Origin: Bacteroides mediterraneensis
GTDB taxonomy: Bacteria; Bacteroidota; Bacteroidia; Bacteroidales; Bacteroidaceae
Length of the DNA stretch: 64,000 nucleotides
Direction of reading: 5' to 3'
NCBI RefSeq assembly: GCF_016900355.1
Contig: NZ_JACJKA010000003.1
Coordinates: forward strand, 1 to 64,000
Every line of letters starts with the position of its first letter. Positions within the stretch are counted from its first letter, which is position 1. Of the stretch, positions 35,195 to 45,428 are shown in pieces. A program made the position numbers and the translations under genes. Under the pieces are notes generated by a model. The model was not told where the DNA came from and made no database searches. It saw only the letters and a program-made list of their open reading frames with translations.

Positions 35195-36139
35195 TTATCG
35201 AGTCTGACGGACCGTATAAATCACCTTTCCGTCTTTATTGATCATGTGCAGGCATAACTCTTTCTCATCGGCCGAAACCAAAGAGAAACCGGATTCACCG
35301 CTACAGAACTGGGTTCCGTCGACGGCTTTCACCTTACGGCTTAACGAACCGGAAGAGTTTACCACGTAATCAATGGCACTTCCCGGCTTACGGATATACT
35401 GGAAATTATGAATATGACCACACAGGTACATATTTACATTTTTATGCTTGCGCAAAATGGAGTCTACTCTTTTTTCCATGTCCAGACGTTCGGCATCGCT
35501 CTTGTCGGTATCGGCAAAAATCGGATGATGTCCCACGACCAGCACCCAGTCTTCCTTGGCGGCGGTCAGCACAGAGTCTATCCATGCCAACTGCTTGTCC
35601 ATGTCCTGCCGACAGGCATCCGGATATTTCTCCACATCTTTCCGATATTTGTCCAACAAGGGAGCGGTATCAATCATGACCAAGCGCACGGTCACATCGT
35701 CATTCTCCAACACTTTCGTATAATAACGGGCCGGCATTTCCCAACGGGCACTCACCTGGGCATAATCCAATACGGCCTGGGTATTGCCACGGTATTCATG
35801 GTTTCCCAAAATAGGATACCAGGGAATCATCAGTTCCGGATGACTGTATATCAGTTCGTAGTTGGTCATCCACAACGGGTCGTTCACGCTGCGGACACCT
35901 TCAAAATGGTGTACATCGCCTGCAGCTACTACAGCCTCGATATCTACATTCTCAGCCAGCTGCCCCATCAGTTCGGCGATAGGCTTCTGATCGTAATAAC
36001 CGTTACGGCCCAAGTCATTGGCCAGCAGAAAGTTTACCGGCTTTTCCAACGCCTTCCATGCAGAAGCATCCTGCGCAAACGCCACCAATACAGACAAGGA
36101 CAAACAGCAGGTCCAGAAAAGTTTCTTCAATGAAATCAT
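35195..36139 (-). CDS. Secreted purple-acid-phosphatase-like metallophosphoesterase
   Basis: The 314-residue enzyme has a signal peptide (MISLKKLFWTCCLSLSVLVAFA). Its metallophosphatase core is arranged like tartrate-resistant acid phosphatase: NDLGRNGYYDQ, AAGDVHHFEGV, ILGNHEYRG, VVGHHPIFA and LCGHIHNFQ. These carry most of the expected metal ligands. It should release phosphate from organic esters outside the cytoplasm. It lies 126 bp downstream of a beta-helix lipoprotein and a TonB receptor on the same strand, suggesting a shared phosphate-acquisition role. Confidence 0.88.
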   Translation of the reverse strand: MISLKKLFWTCCLSLSVLVAFAQDASAWKALEKPVNFLLANDLGRNGYYDQKPIAELMGQLAENVDIEAVVAAGDVHHFEGVRSVNDPLWMTNYELIYSHPELMIPWYPILGNHEYRGNTQAVLDYAQVSARWEMPARYYTKVLENDDVTVRLVMIDTAPLLDKYRKDVEKYPDACRQDMDKQLAWIDSVLTAAKEDWVLVVGHHPIFADTDKSDAERLDMEKRVDSILRKHKNVNMYLCGHIHNFQYIRKPGSAIDYVVNSSGSLSRKVKAVDGTQFCSGESGFSLVSADEKELCLHMINKDGKVIYTVRQTR

Positions 36140-36177
36140 AAATCAAGCAAATTAAATAAATTGAGATTTTCAAAGAA

Positions 36178-36211
36178 TAAGCCCGAAACATTTTGTCCGG
36201 ACTTATTCAAT
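36178..36211 (-). terminator. Terminator-like hairpin after the beta-helix lipoprotein gene
   Basis: AATAAG-CCG pairs with CGG-CTTATT about 55 bp beyond the lipoprotein stop, with only a short T-rich tail on the minus strand. It may separate or attenuate transcription into the downstream phosphatase gene. Confidence 0.4.
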
Positions 36212-36265
36212 TGAGGAAAACGCAGTCACTCTGACTGCCTTAACAAAACTTAGAAAAGGAATCTA

Positions 36266-37681
36266 TCATTTTGCACCATAGGCACCGAAACGAGCTTCTA
36301 CTTTCGGAGATGTATATGTCTGACCGTTTACACTCAGACCTTCTGTTCCAAAATATGGAGCCAGTGCTGCATCGCTTCCGTCATATGCACCCGTCAGTAC
36401 CGGAGAACCAGTCTGTACGTGGAAGTCCCAAGCCTCATCGTACACGTAATCTGTCAAAGCCACGTCGTTAATCGGGAAGTTGACAAATTTCGGGTCATTA
36501 GCCGTACATTCTTCAGCAGTCTTTGTTATCACGCTGTGTACATCGACTACACCTTCATTATAATTTTTATGTGCATATGCATATCCAGCCCAAGAATAAG
36601 CGACTCCTGACTCTTCTTCAAACACTACATCACTTTTCTGTGTTCCAGAAGCATAATAATTGTAATCGATGACAGAACTGCTATTGTATCCTCCATCCAC
36701 TTTATTAGCATCCTTATAATTCGGAGTCATGGCTCTGAACTTGCAGTTTACCATCAGGTTGTTGAAGACATTTGCCAAGGCATTCTTTTCTACATATACG
36801 CAACCGCCTTTTTCACCGTCACGACGCCATCCGGCATTGATAATGGTATTGTTGTACGCCTGGATTTTGGCCATTCCACGTTCTTCGCTCTGACCGGAGC
36901 TGGACAGCTTCAAACCGTTGGTATTCGGACTGAACATCACATTGTCGGCCACATCGACCACGCAACCGGCTTTTACATTGACCGCTTCTGCCCCGTCGTA
37001 TCCATTGGCGGCAAAAATATTATTGGCGATAATGGCATTTCCTCCCATCAGGTAAATGCCATCTGACCAACCGTTACGCAAAATGGAGTTTGTAATCACA
37101 TAATGTCCGTTAATATTGTCAGTTGTTATCTGAGGATAAGCATCGTCTCCTGCAGTGTACATACCTGAACTAGCAGCTGGAGAACCTTCCACCACCTGGC
37201 CTCCTGTATATTCTATGACTGTATGGTCTATCAGCATTTCCCCGCAAGTTGAGGTGGCCACAATACCTCCCCACATTCCTTTCAAAGCGTTCTCTTTCGT
37301 ACGTTCATCTTCTGCAATTGAGAACAAGATAGGTTTCTCAGCCGTTCCTTCGCAATACAAATTTCCATTTACGGTAAATTCTACGGGTACATGATTGGCT
37401 CCCACCCCATCAGTGCTTACAATAATCTGTACACCTTCTTTAATCACCAGACTCTTTCCTTCCGGCACTGTATAATGATCTGTAAGCTTTACAATAGTAT
37501 CAGCAGGCCAAACAATGACATTGTCATTGGTTTCCTCATTGTTTCCACCATTGTTTTCATCATTTCCATCCGTATTCTCGGTACCGTCACCATTAGCAAT
37601 AGGATCTTCTTCCGTACAAGCGGTCATAAAAGACAACGCTACCAATGCTGTACTTGCCAGCAAATAATTTTTCAGTCTCAT
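36266..37681 (-). CDS. Surface lipoprotein with right-handed beta-helix
   Basis: The 471-residue product has a lipoprotein signal ending SFMTACTEEDP (Cys 22), the acidic residues fitting the Bacteroidetes surface-export signal. A low-complexity Asn/Asp/Glu linker (about 30-55) follows. The rest is a pectate-lyase-like beta-helix, seen as repeated turns (HYVITNSILRNGWSDGIYL, NAIIANNIFAANGYDGAEA, NNTIINAG, FNNLMVNC). Such proteins bind or cleave polymers, but no catalytic residues are identifiable. It lies 40 bp downstream of a TonB-dependent receptor gene and is probably its accessory binding protein. Confidence 0.8.
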   Translation of the reverse strand: MRLKNYLLASTALVALSFMTACTEEDPIANGDGTENTDGNDENNGGNNEETNDNVIVWPADTIVKLTDHYTVPEGKSLVIKEGVQIIVSTDGVGANHVPVEFTVNGNLYCEGTAEKPILFSIAEDERTKENALKGMWGGIVATSTCGEMLIDHTVIEYTGGQVVEGSPAASSGMYTAGDDAYPQITTDNINGHYVITNSILRNGWSDGIYLMGGNAIIANNIFAANGYDGAEAVNVKAGCVVDVADNVMFSPNTNGLKLSSSGQSEERGMAKIQAYNNTIINAGWRRDGEKGGCVYVEKNALANVFNNLMVNCKFRAMTPNYKDANKVDGGYNSSSVIDYNYYASGTQKSDVVFEEESGVAYSWAGYAYAHKNYNEGVVDVHSVITKTAEECTANDPKFVNFPINDVALTDYVYDEAWDFHVQTGSPVLTGAYDGSDAALAPYFGTEGLSVNGQTYTSPKVEARFGAYGAK

Positions 37682-37721
37682 TACGTAATAAATTTAGTTA
37701 CTAGTTAAATTTTATATTTGA

Positions 37722-40376
37722 TTATAGTTTATATCTGATTCCCAGCATGAACGACTGTCCATGCCATTCTTTCCGTTCAATCACGTTGCCGTTCTTACGT
37801 TCATAGTCCACATTTTCTGTATGCGGTCCCTTTTGAATGAATCGCAGCAAAGGAGTGTCCAGCAGATTGGACGCTTTGGCAAAAATACTGATGCCGTTCT
37901 TGAAGCTCTTTTCCACAGACGCATCCAGCTGCATGTAGCCGTCTTCCCAAATATCATCGTTATACCAGTTGGAAATGTCACTCAAACGCTTTCCGGTGTA
38001 ACTTCCGGCAATCTGTCCTTCCCAGCCATATTTGGTGCTTTTAAAAAGCAACGATAAATTCGCCACATGGGCCGCCTGCCCGAACAACGGACGGGTTTGC
38101 GAAACGCTCTTCACATCATTGCCGTCCATGATACGCTTCTCGGTCGTAATCGTAGAGTGAGTGTACGTATAATTAGCCTTGATGCCGAACCAGTTGAAAT
38201 ATTTCATGATGTCCACTTCCACACCCAAGTTGGTTGCATCCCCAAAATTCATCGGCTTATAGTAGGTATCCTGTCCCTCGTTGAGCAAACCATATTCAAT
38301 CGGATTCTGCAACCGTTTGTAGAACATGCCCACCATAAACTGTTCGGATGATTTCGGGAAATATTCATAGCGCAGGTCGATGTTGTCGGCCACGGTATGT
38401 TTCAAATCCGGATTACCTTTCTCCTTGTAATCTTCATTGATGATGCTGTAAGGCACAATTTCAAAGAAGCTGGGGCGGTTAATAGACCGTGCATACGATA
38501 AACGCAGGTTGGCATTCTTATGTACTCCATATTTTGCATGAAAACTGGGCAGCACATCCGTATATTTCTGGTTTCCTTCCGGATTCACATTTTCAGTCGG
38601 GAACTTCAATACATATCCTTGATTGGTGTGTTCCACACGTACTCCCGCAATGAATTCCCATTTCCGATAGGTATATTTCACCATTCCGTAGCCTGCGCCA
38701 ATCTTTTCAGAAGCATCGTAGTTCAACGGGTCACTGATGTTACCGTATTTCAAGGGAGTAAACAGAATCTCATCGTAATTATTCCAGTCTTCCCCCTGAT
38801 ATTGCGGATCTTTCACGCCTGTTGCCGAGTTGAAGGTATATTCATTGAAAAAACTGTCACGCTTCTTGTCGCGGTACATACCTCCGACAGAGAAATCAAA
38901 GACGGAACCGCCGTCCAGTTTCAACTTGTACATCAAGTCTACATACCCTGCCTTATCTTTATCCGAATTGTGTTCCCAACGCCGGGTAGCCGCTCCAGAG
39001 GTCTGCACATGAGTGCCCTGCAAGAAAATTTCCGCATTATCCGGCGTCTCACTATAGGCTTTCGAAATCACAGCCGACCAGTTCAGGCGAAGTGCCCCAT
39101 CGTCCAAAAAGGAATGTTCGCCTTTCAAGGTAGAATTGATGATATACTGGTGATTCCACTTCATACGTACGGCTCCTTCCTTGTCGTCATGACCGTCGCG
39201 CACTTCCGCCTCACGCATATCCATGTAACCGTTGTACCAGGTCAGCTTATGATGTTCGTTAATGAAATAATCCAGTTTGGCATGCGCCCCGATACGGGTC
39301 TGCTGGGAAGAGTAATTACGATACTCAATGCCGTTGTGAGTGGTGCCCGGCTGATAATACAACTGGCTTTCCTTACCACGATAGGTATTCAGGAAACTTC
39401 CGGCCAGCATCACACCCAGTTTGTTCTGGAAGAAACGGTCGCCATAAGAAATTCCGGCAGTCAGGTCCGGCAAAGGCTTTTTCCAGTTCATCCGTAAGTT
39501 GTCGGTGGTGAAATTATCCATGGTCACCCGGTTGTCTTCCGGCATTCCCATCTGTTCATAAGGCGACTGTTTGACGATGGCTCCGTGATTGAACGACTGG
39601 AAGTCACGGCCAAAATACATGGCATTGTAACCGGTCGACAAATTCACGGTAAACTGCCGTTCCGTAGGCGCATCCTTCATAATCAGGTTGACCGCTCCTC
39701 CGATTCCATCACCTTCCATGTTGGCGGTCAAAGATTTGGTTACTTCCAAACGGTCCAACATTTCTGACGGGAAAATATCCAGCGGCACAAAACGGTTTTT
39801 GTTATCCGGACTCGGAATTTTCACTCCATTTACTAATGTATAGTTGTAACGCTTATCCATACCGCGAAGAATGGCATACTGCCCTTCACCGCTACTGTTA
39901 CGTTCAATTGTCACACCTGACATTCGCTGAATCACGTTGGCTACCGTAATATCCGGAGAAAGTTCTATCGCTTTCGCACTCATCACATTCACCACGTTCA
40001 TTGCCTGACGTTCAATGCCTCTTGCACCGGCTTCAGTTCTTCCCGGATTAGAAGCTACCACCACCACTTCATCCAGAGCAACGTCGTCACTCTTCAAAGG
40101 AATTACAATTTCTTTCTTATCTGCTGCTATGCTGACTTCATATTTTTTATAGCCCACATAAGAACAGACCAGTGTATATTTGTCTCTGTTCACCGACAGA
40201 TTAAAACTTCCGTCCAATCCGGTTACTGTTCCTTTTCCAGGGTCTTCCTTCACAATCACCGATGCACCAATAATTTCTTCTCCAGTCTGTGCATCCTTAA
40301 TTTTACCTTTCACCACACCAGCTTGCAATCCTGTCGATACCAGTGATAACAATACCAATACAATCTTAGATTTCAT
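37722..40376 (-). CDS. TonB-dependent outer-membrane receptor
   Basis: The 884-residue receptor has a signal peptide, a carboxypeptidase-D regulatory-like domain (about 20-100: GKIKDAQTGEEIIGASVIV) and a TonB-box-like region (DEVVVVASNPGR). Its plug carries VIQRMSGVTIERNSSGEGQ, and a barrel follows with FHAKYGVHKNANLRLSYARS and the end SFMLGIRYKL. It is not a SusC type and has no SusD partner; a beta-helix lipoprotein follows instead. The neighbouring phosphatases make a phosphate-bearing ligand or metal-phosphate complex plausible. Confidence 0.92.
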   Translation of the reverse strand: MKSKIVLVLLSLVSTGLQAGVVKGKIKDAQTGEEIIGASVIVKEDPGKGTVTGLDGSFNLSVNRDKYTLVCSYVGYKKYEVSIAADKKEIVIPLKSDDVALDEVVVVASNPGRTEAGARGIERQAMNVVNVMSAKAIELSPDITVANVIQRMSGVTIERNSSGEGQYAILRGMDKRYNYTLVNGVKIPSPDNKNRFVPLDIFPSEMLDRLEVTKSLTANMEGDGIGGAVNLIMKDAPTERQFTVNLSTGYNAMYFGRDFQSFNHGAIVKQSPYEQMGMPEDNRVTMDNFTTDNLRMNWKKPLPDLTAGISYGDRFFQNKLGVMLAGSFLNTYRGKESQLYYQPGTTHNGIEYRNYSSQQTRIGAHAKLDYFINEHHKLTWYNGYMDMREAEVRDGHDDKEGAVRMKWNHQYIINSTLKGEHSFLDDGALRLNWSAVISKAYSETPDNAEIFLQGTHVQTSGAATRRWEHNSDKDKAGYVDLMYKLKLDGGSVFDFSVGGMYRDKKRDSFFNEYTFNSATGVKDPQYQGEDWNNYDEILFTPLKYGNISDPLNYDASEKIGAGYGMVKYTYRKWEFIAGVRVEHTNQGYVLKFPTENVNPEGNQKYTDVLPSFHAKYGVHKNANLRLSYARSINRPSFFEIVPYSIINEDYKEKGNPDLKHTVADNIDLRYEYFPKSSEQFMVGMFYKRLQNPIEYGLLNEGQDTYYKPMNFGDATNLGVEVDIMKYFNWFGIKANYTYTHSTITTEKRIMDGNDVKSVSQTRPLFGQAAHVANLSLLFKSTKYGWEGQIAGSYTGKRLSDISNWYNDDIWEDGYMQLDASVEKSFKNGISIFAKASNLLDTPLLRFIQKGPHTENVDYERKNGNVIERKEWHGQSFMLGIRYKL

Positions 40377-40395
40377 TTGCTTTCCTTATTTGCCG

Positions 40396-40403
40396 CAAAA
40401 GTA
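40396..40403 (-). promoter_or_regulatory. -7 promoter box for the TonB receptor operon
   Basis: TACTTTTG on the minus strand, 20 bp upstream of the receptor ATG, matches TAnnTTTG. It lies downstream of the MINPP terminator, so the receptor has its own promoter. Confidence 0.6.
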
Positions 40404-40473
40404 TCTCGTTCCATTTTCATCCGTATTGCATGGAAATTTCTTTTTTGTTACATTTAAGCAAGAGATAATGGCA

Positions 40474-40511
40474 TAAAAAAAGAGGTATTCCTATCAAAAA
40501 GAAATACCTCT
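40474..40511 (-). terminator. Terminator after the histidine phosphatase gene
   Basis: AGAGGTATT pairs with AATACCTCT, and a seven-T run follows on the minus strand. Confidence 0.8.
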
Positions 40512-40538
40512 CCTTACAATATGTATAATGTCTCCAGG

Positions 40539-41822
40539 TTACTTCACCTTCGCCGGAAGCTGAATACTTTCCACCACTTTTTTCCAGTAACTCCGTACGT
40601 CTTTCCACGCATAATAGGGAGCCTTCTCACTACGAAGCGACAATTTCACCTCACGTTCGTTTAGCAATACCTTTACTAAGATATCCTGACCGCCCTTCTT
40701 CCGGTAAAATATCAGTTGCACATTTCCACACATCGGGATGATGCGATAAGTACGATACGTATCCGCTATGCGCTGCCAGTCAGCCGTGGAAGTCTGCAAG
40801 TCATTGATTCCCATCAGTACCGCCAAAGGAGCTAAGTTCGTATCGTGCCCGTAGCGAAGAGTCACCGCATTCTTTCCCGAAGCAATCACGGTATCGGCCG
40901 TTTCAATGAAATTCTTCAACAGATTTTTTTCGAGCTTGTACATGCAGTCGTCACTCAATGGGGAAGCTCCTTTCTCATAGTACCATTCAAAGTTGTTGCG
41001 CTGCCACAAGTCATACCGTTCCTGCGGAGTGAACAGGAAAGACAAATCGGGCTGACGGTCGCTGCTCTGACTGATGCCATGCAGTTCAAACAAATCGGTC
41101 ATCAACTTCACCGGCTGAATATGAGCCTCCACATAAGAAGAATCGCAAAACAGCTGTTTCATCAAACGTGCCGGATGCACATACACGCTATCTGCCACAC
41201 GATACACCGAGTCACTGTTCTCCAAATGCTGCGCTTCATACAAAGGATTCTTGTATTTTATATAATACGCATCGGCCTCACTGGTCTGCGTGGTGATATG
41301 CAGCTTCGGATTCAACCCTTTCAATTCCACACAACCCGCTGCCATGGAAAGAAAGGCACGCGTTTTATAGGTAGAACGTGCATCCACATGCACGCCGTCG
41401 GCAAACACCTCCGGATAATGCTGATACATGCGATCGACCAGCTCCCGGTGTTGCCGTGCCCCTTTCAGCGTCAGCTCGCCATAACGGTTTTCCGCTTCCT
41501 GCGCTAAGGCAGCCACCACCTTCAAAGCCCGCTTTCCGTCTGCAGTCAACACCCCAGCCTCATCCGCTGCAAGGAGAAGCGACAAAGGCTGTGTATATTT
41601 CTTTTCCTTCGTCAGATAACGCGAACCATGACGGGCAAACACAGAAATATAGAAAGGTGTATAACCTGCGGGCGCAGGGGTGAGCTGCACATCGGGTGCC
41701 TCATAGGCATAGTATTTTCCTCCCGCCAGTGCCGGATTCTCATCAATCTCTTCACGCGCCGTCTGCCCCTGCATGCACAAAGGGAAAACCAGGAACGGCA
41801 GTATCCATCCTATTTTTTTCAT
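40539..41822 (-). CDS. MINPP-type histidine acid phosphatase (putative phytase)
   Basis: The 427-residue secreted enzyme has a signal peptide (MKKIGWILPFLVFPLCMQGQ). The histidine-phosphatase catalytic motif is FARHGSRYL (RHGSR 64-68), and the distal acid is in YGHDTNLAPL (HDTN 326-329). This pattern fits multiple inositol polyphosphate phosphatases, including Bacteroides MINPP, which dephosphorylate phytate stepwise. The start at the signal peptide was chosen over an ATG 24 bp upstream. It precedes the TonB receptor, beta-helix lipoprotein and acid phosphatase genes on the same strand, each with its own terminator or promoter. Confidence 0.85.
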   Translation of the reverse strand: MKKIGWILPFLVFPLCMQGQTAREEIDENPALAGGKYYAYEAPDVQLTPAPAGYTPFYISVFARHGSRYLTKEKKYTQPLSLLLAADEAGVLTADGKRALKVVAALAQEAENRYGELTLKGARQHRELVDRMYQHYPEVFADGVHVDARSTYKTRAFLSMAAGCVELKGLNPKLHITTQTSEADAYYIKYKNPLYEAQHLENSDSVYRVADSVYVHPARLMKQLFCDSSYVEAHIQPVKLMTDLFELHGISQSSDRQPDLSFLFTPQERYDLWQRNNFEWYYEKGASPLSDDCMYKLEKNLLKNFIETADTVIASGKNAVTLRYGHDTNLAPLAVLMGINDLQTSTADWQRIADTYRTYRIIPMCGNVQLIFYRKKGGQDILVKVLLNEREVKLSLRSEKAPYYAWKDVRSYWKKVVESIQLPAKVK

Positions 41823-41958
41823 AAGCCTGTTTCTAATTTGAGGCATAAAAATAGTGGTTTATTCCTTCCGCTACTTTCTTGCCACCCCGAAAGTGAATCG
41901 TTCAAAGCTTACTGAAACAAAAATGCAATCCCACTGTCACCCGATTGAGACAACCGGC

Positions 41959-44900
41959 TTACTGGGCCTTTTCTCCCTCCATACTGACAATTTCCTGCAA
42001 AATGCCGACGGCATCTTGCACGTTGGTCACCTTGGAAACTACCATGCTGCGACGGCCGTTCTGTTCCCGCAGATTGCAGTAACGAGGATTCTTTGACATG
42101 TAGGCAATAATCTTTCCGAAAGCGATACTCTGATAATACGGGCTGTCCAGGTTGCTGACAAAGAAGAGGGTCATGCGCTGGGCCTTCAACACCACTTTCT
42201 CCACGCCTAAGCGCTTGGCCAGCCGCCTCAACGGCACAATGCGCAGCAACTCTTCCCCTTCGGGAGGAATCTTGCCAAAGCGGTCGAGCAGTCGGGCCCT
42301 GAACGCCTCCACATCCTTATCCAGTTCCAGCTTGTCCAATTCCCGGTACAACAGCATACGTTCGCTACTGCTCGGAATGTATTCATTCGGGAACAGTAAT
42401 TCCAGGTCACTTTCCACCGTACATTCATCTACGAACTCTTCGCCGCTGATTTTCTCTTCGCCGGCCTTGATTTCATCCGCATACAAGTCGGCAAACTCTT
42501 CGTTCTTCAGCTCGGTCACCGCCTCGTTCAGAATCTTCTGATAAGTTTCATAACCCAAGTCGGCAATGAAACCACTTTGTTCGGCTCCCAGCATGTTACC
42601 GGCTCCACGGATGTCCAAATCCTGCATGGCAATATGAATGCCGCTTCCTAAATCGCTGAAATTCTCGATGGCCTGCAAACGACGTTTGGCTTCCGGAGTC
42701 AAAGACGACAACGGAGGAGCCAGCAAGTAGCAGAAAGCTTTCTTGTTGCTTCGTCCCACACGACCCCGCATCTGATGCAAGTCGCTCAATCCGAAGTTCT
42801 GTGCCTGGTTGATGATAATGGTATTGGCATTCGGAATATCGATACCACTCTCAATGATGGTGGTCGCCAGCAGCACATCGTAGTCGTAGTTGACAAAGTC
42901 GAAGATAATCTTTTCCAGTTCTTCCGGCTGCATCTGTCCGTGTCCGATGCACACCCGACAGTCCGGAATGTTGCGTTGAATCATGGCCTTCAGTTCGGCC
43001 AGATTCTGAATGCGGTTGTTCACGAAAAAGACCTGTCCATTACGACTCATCTCGAAGTTGATGGCCTCGGTAATGATTTCCTCATTGAACGTGTGCACCT
43101 CTGTCTGAATCGGATAACGGTTGGGCGGCGGAGTCTGGATGACCGACAAGTCACGGGCTCCCATCAGGGAGAACTGAAGGGTACGCGGAATCGGCGTGGC
43201 CGTCATGGTCAAGGTATCCACGTTCACCTTTATCTGACGGAGTTTTTCTTTCACGCTCACCCCGAACTTCTGCTCCTCATCGATAATCAGCAGTCCCAGG
43301 TCCTTGAACTTCACGCTCTTTCCGATAATCTTGTGCGTACCAATCAGGATATTGATGCTTCCTTCGGCCAGCTCCTTCAAGATGCGGCTGGTATCTTTGG
43401 CCGTACGCGCACGACTCAGGTATTCCACCTTGCAAGGCATCCCTTCCAGACGTTTCTTAAAGGTCTGGTAGTGCTGGAAAGCCAACACCGTAGTCGGTAC
43501 CAGTACCGCTACCTGCTTGTTGTCGGCCACCGCCTTGAAAGCCGCCCGGATGGCCACCTCCGTCTTTCCGAAGCCCACATCGCCGCACACCAGACGGTCC
43601 ATCGGCTTGTCGCTCTCCATGTCCGCCTTCACTTCCTGCGTCGCCTTCAGCTGGTCGGGCGTATCCTCGTACAGGAAGCTGGCCTCCAGTTCGTGCTGCA
43701 AGAAGCTGTCGGGGCTGTATTTAAATCCTTTTTCCTGCTTACGCTGTGAATACAGTTTGATCAGGTCGCGGGCAATGTCCTTGATTTTAGTCTTGGTCCG
43801 TTCCTTGATTTTCTCCCAGGCACCGGTTCCCAGCTTGCTGATGCGCGGCTGTTCACCTTCCTTGCCCTTGTATTTGGAAATCTTATGCAGCGAATGGATG
43901 GACACGAACACCACGTCGTCATTCTGATACACCAGTTTGATGACCTCCTGCGTGGTATTCCCGTTCGGGATACGTACCAATCCCGCAAAACGGCCGATAC
44001 CGTGGTCGATATGCACCACATAGTCTCCCGGCTCAAACGTGTTCAGTTCTTTCAGTGACAACGCCACCTTTCCGCTGCGGGCCTTGTCGCTGCGCAGGTT
44101 GTATTTATGGAAACGGTCGAATATCTGATGGTCTGTAAAGATGCACATCCGAAGGGTGTGGTCCACAAAGCCCTCGTGCAACGTACGGTCCACCGGCTCA
44201 AACGTAATCTGGTCGCCTCTTTCCTGGAAAATATCCTTCAACCGTTCCGTCTGCTTGGCACTGTCGGAACAGATATACAAGCGGTAGCCCCTTTGCAGGA
44301 AATCCGTGAAAGAGCTGGACACCAGGTCAAAGTTCTTATGGAAGATAGGCTGGACAGATGTTTCAAAAGTAAGTCGTGCCTCCGGAGTACCGACTGCCTT
44401 GTGTCCGAAATCAATCCGGAAGAATTCGAGGGCCCGCACCGTGAACTCTGCCCCGTCAATCAGTTTTTTGGGCAGTTCCAGCAATTCGGTCTGCTCCTCC
44501 CCTTCGTAGGCTTTCAATGCCTGTGGCGACACGGTTTCATCGTGCACGGCCTGAATGCGCTCACGCACCCACAGCAAATCCTTTACCCAAAGAATGGCTT
44601 CTTTCGACACAAAATCCAGGAAACAAATCTCCGAACTCTCCGAGGCCGACAACTCCGGTACGATGCTGACCGAATCTTTCTTCTCTTTCGACAACTGGGT
44701 CTCTACCTCAAACGTACGGATACTGTCAATCTCATCGCCGAAAAAGTCGATTCGGTAAGGATATTCCGAAGCAAAGGAATACACGTCCAGGATACTGCCT
44801 CGCAAGGCAAACTGTCCCGGTTCGTACACATAGTCCACGTGCTCAAAGCCGCAACCAGACAGTTTCTCCATGAGTTTTCCCGTATCCTCCTGCTGTCCCA

Positions 44901-45339
44901 CCTTCAGCGTCAGGGTGGACTCGGAGAGCTGATTGCGGGAAACCACTTTCTCGGCCAGCGCCTCCGGATAAGTGACCACCGTCACCGGCTCCTGCCGTTC
45001 CAGCCGGCTCAGCACCTCGGTACGGAGAATCTCGTTGGCCGCATCTTTCTGCCCGTATTTGATGGCCCGACGGTAAGAAGAGGGGAAAAACAAAATATCG
45101 GTATCGCCATTCGCCTGCACCATGTCATGGTAAAAATACCCGGCTTCTTCCAGGTCGTTCAGAATAAACACATGAATGCCCGGCACCGACTTGATGCATA
45201 CCGAAGCGAACAACGAAGCGCACGACCCGTGCATGCCTTCTAAAAATACATTTCTTACACTCTTATCCTTACACAAAGAAGCCAAACCCGTGACGTTCGG
45301 ATGTTTGGCATAAATATCTTGCAGTTCTTTTATACTCAT
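41959..45339 (-). CDS. mfd: Transcription-repair coupling factor
   Basis: Mfd displaces RNA polymerase stalled at DNA lesions and recruits UvrA. The 1126-residue protein has the UvrB-like N-terminal module and the RNA polymerase interaction domain (LNTFEPGDYVVHIDHGIGRF). The RecG-like translocase has Walker A CGDVGFGKTEVAIRAAF, the DEEQ box in LLIIDEEQKFG, and motif VI HQMRGRVGRSNKKAF. A TRCF C-terminal domain ends it. It is monocistronic, with a TATTTTTG promoter at 45361-45368. All parts look intact. Confidence 0.97.
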   Translation of the reverse strand: MSIKELQDIYAKHPNVTGLASLCKDKSVRNVFLEGMHGSCASLFASVCIKSVPGIHVFILNDLEEAGYFYHDMVQANGDTDILFFPSSYRRAIKYGQKDAANEILRTEVLSRLERQEPVTVVTYPEALAEKVVSRNQLSESTLTLKVGQQEDTGKLMEKLSGCGFEHVDYVYEPGQFALRGSILDVYSFASEYPYRIDFFGDEIDSIRTFEVETQLSKEKKDSVSIVPELSASESSEICFLDFVSKEAILWVKDLLWVRERIQAVHDETVSPQALKAYEGEEQTELLELPKKLIDGAEFTVRALEFFRIDFGHKAVGTPEARLTFETSVQPIFHKNFDLVSSSFTDFLQRGYRLYICSDSAKQTERLKDIFQERGDQITFEPVDRTLHEGFVDHTLRMCIFTDHQIFDRFHKYNLRSDKARSGKVALSLKELNTFEPGDYVVHIDHGIGRFAGLVRIPNGNTTQEVIKLVYQNDDVVFVSIHSLHKISKYKGKEGEQPRISKLGTGAWEKIKERTKTKIKDIARDLIKLYSQRKQEKGFKYSPDSFLQHELEASFLYEDTPDQLKATQEVKADMESDKPMDRLVCGDVGFGKTEVAIRAAFKAVADNKQVAVLVPTTVLAFQHYQTFKKRLEGMPCKVEYLSRARTAKDTSRILKELAEGSINILIGTHKIIGKSVKFKDLGLLIIDEEQKFGVSVKEKLRQIKVNVDTLTMTATPIPRTLQFSLMGARDLSVIQTPPPNRYPIQTEVHTFNEEIITEAINFEMSRNGQVFFVNNRIQNLAELKAMIQRNIPDCRVCIGHGQMQPEELEKIIFDFVNYDYDVLLATTIIESGIDIPNANTIIINQAQNFGLSDLHQMRGRVGRSNKKAFCYLLAPPLSSLTPEAKRRLQAIENFSDLGSGIHIAMQDLDIRGAGNMLGAEQSGFIADLGYETYQKILNEAVTELKNEEFADLYADEIKAGEEKISGEEFVDECTVESDLELLFPNEYIPSSSERMLLYRELDKLELDKDVEAFRARLLDRFGKIPPEGEELLRIVPLRRLAKRLGVEKVVLKAQRMTLFFVSNLDSPYYQSIAFGKIIAYMSKNPRYCNLREQNGRRSMVVSKVTNVQDAVGILQEIVSMEGEKAQ

Positions 45340-45360
45340 CTTTCACTCCATAAGACGTTG

Positions 45361-45368
45361 CAAAAATA
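45361..45368 (-). promoter_or_regulatory. -7 promoter box for mfd
   Basis: TATTTTTG on the minus strand, about 22 bp upstream of the mfd ATG, matches TAnnTTTG. Confidence 0.55.
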
Positions 45369-45428
45369 GCAAATCTTGCCTGAATATGCACACAAAAAAG
45401 GCAAAGAATGGAGCAAGAATTCACCCGT

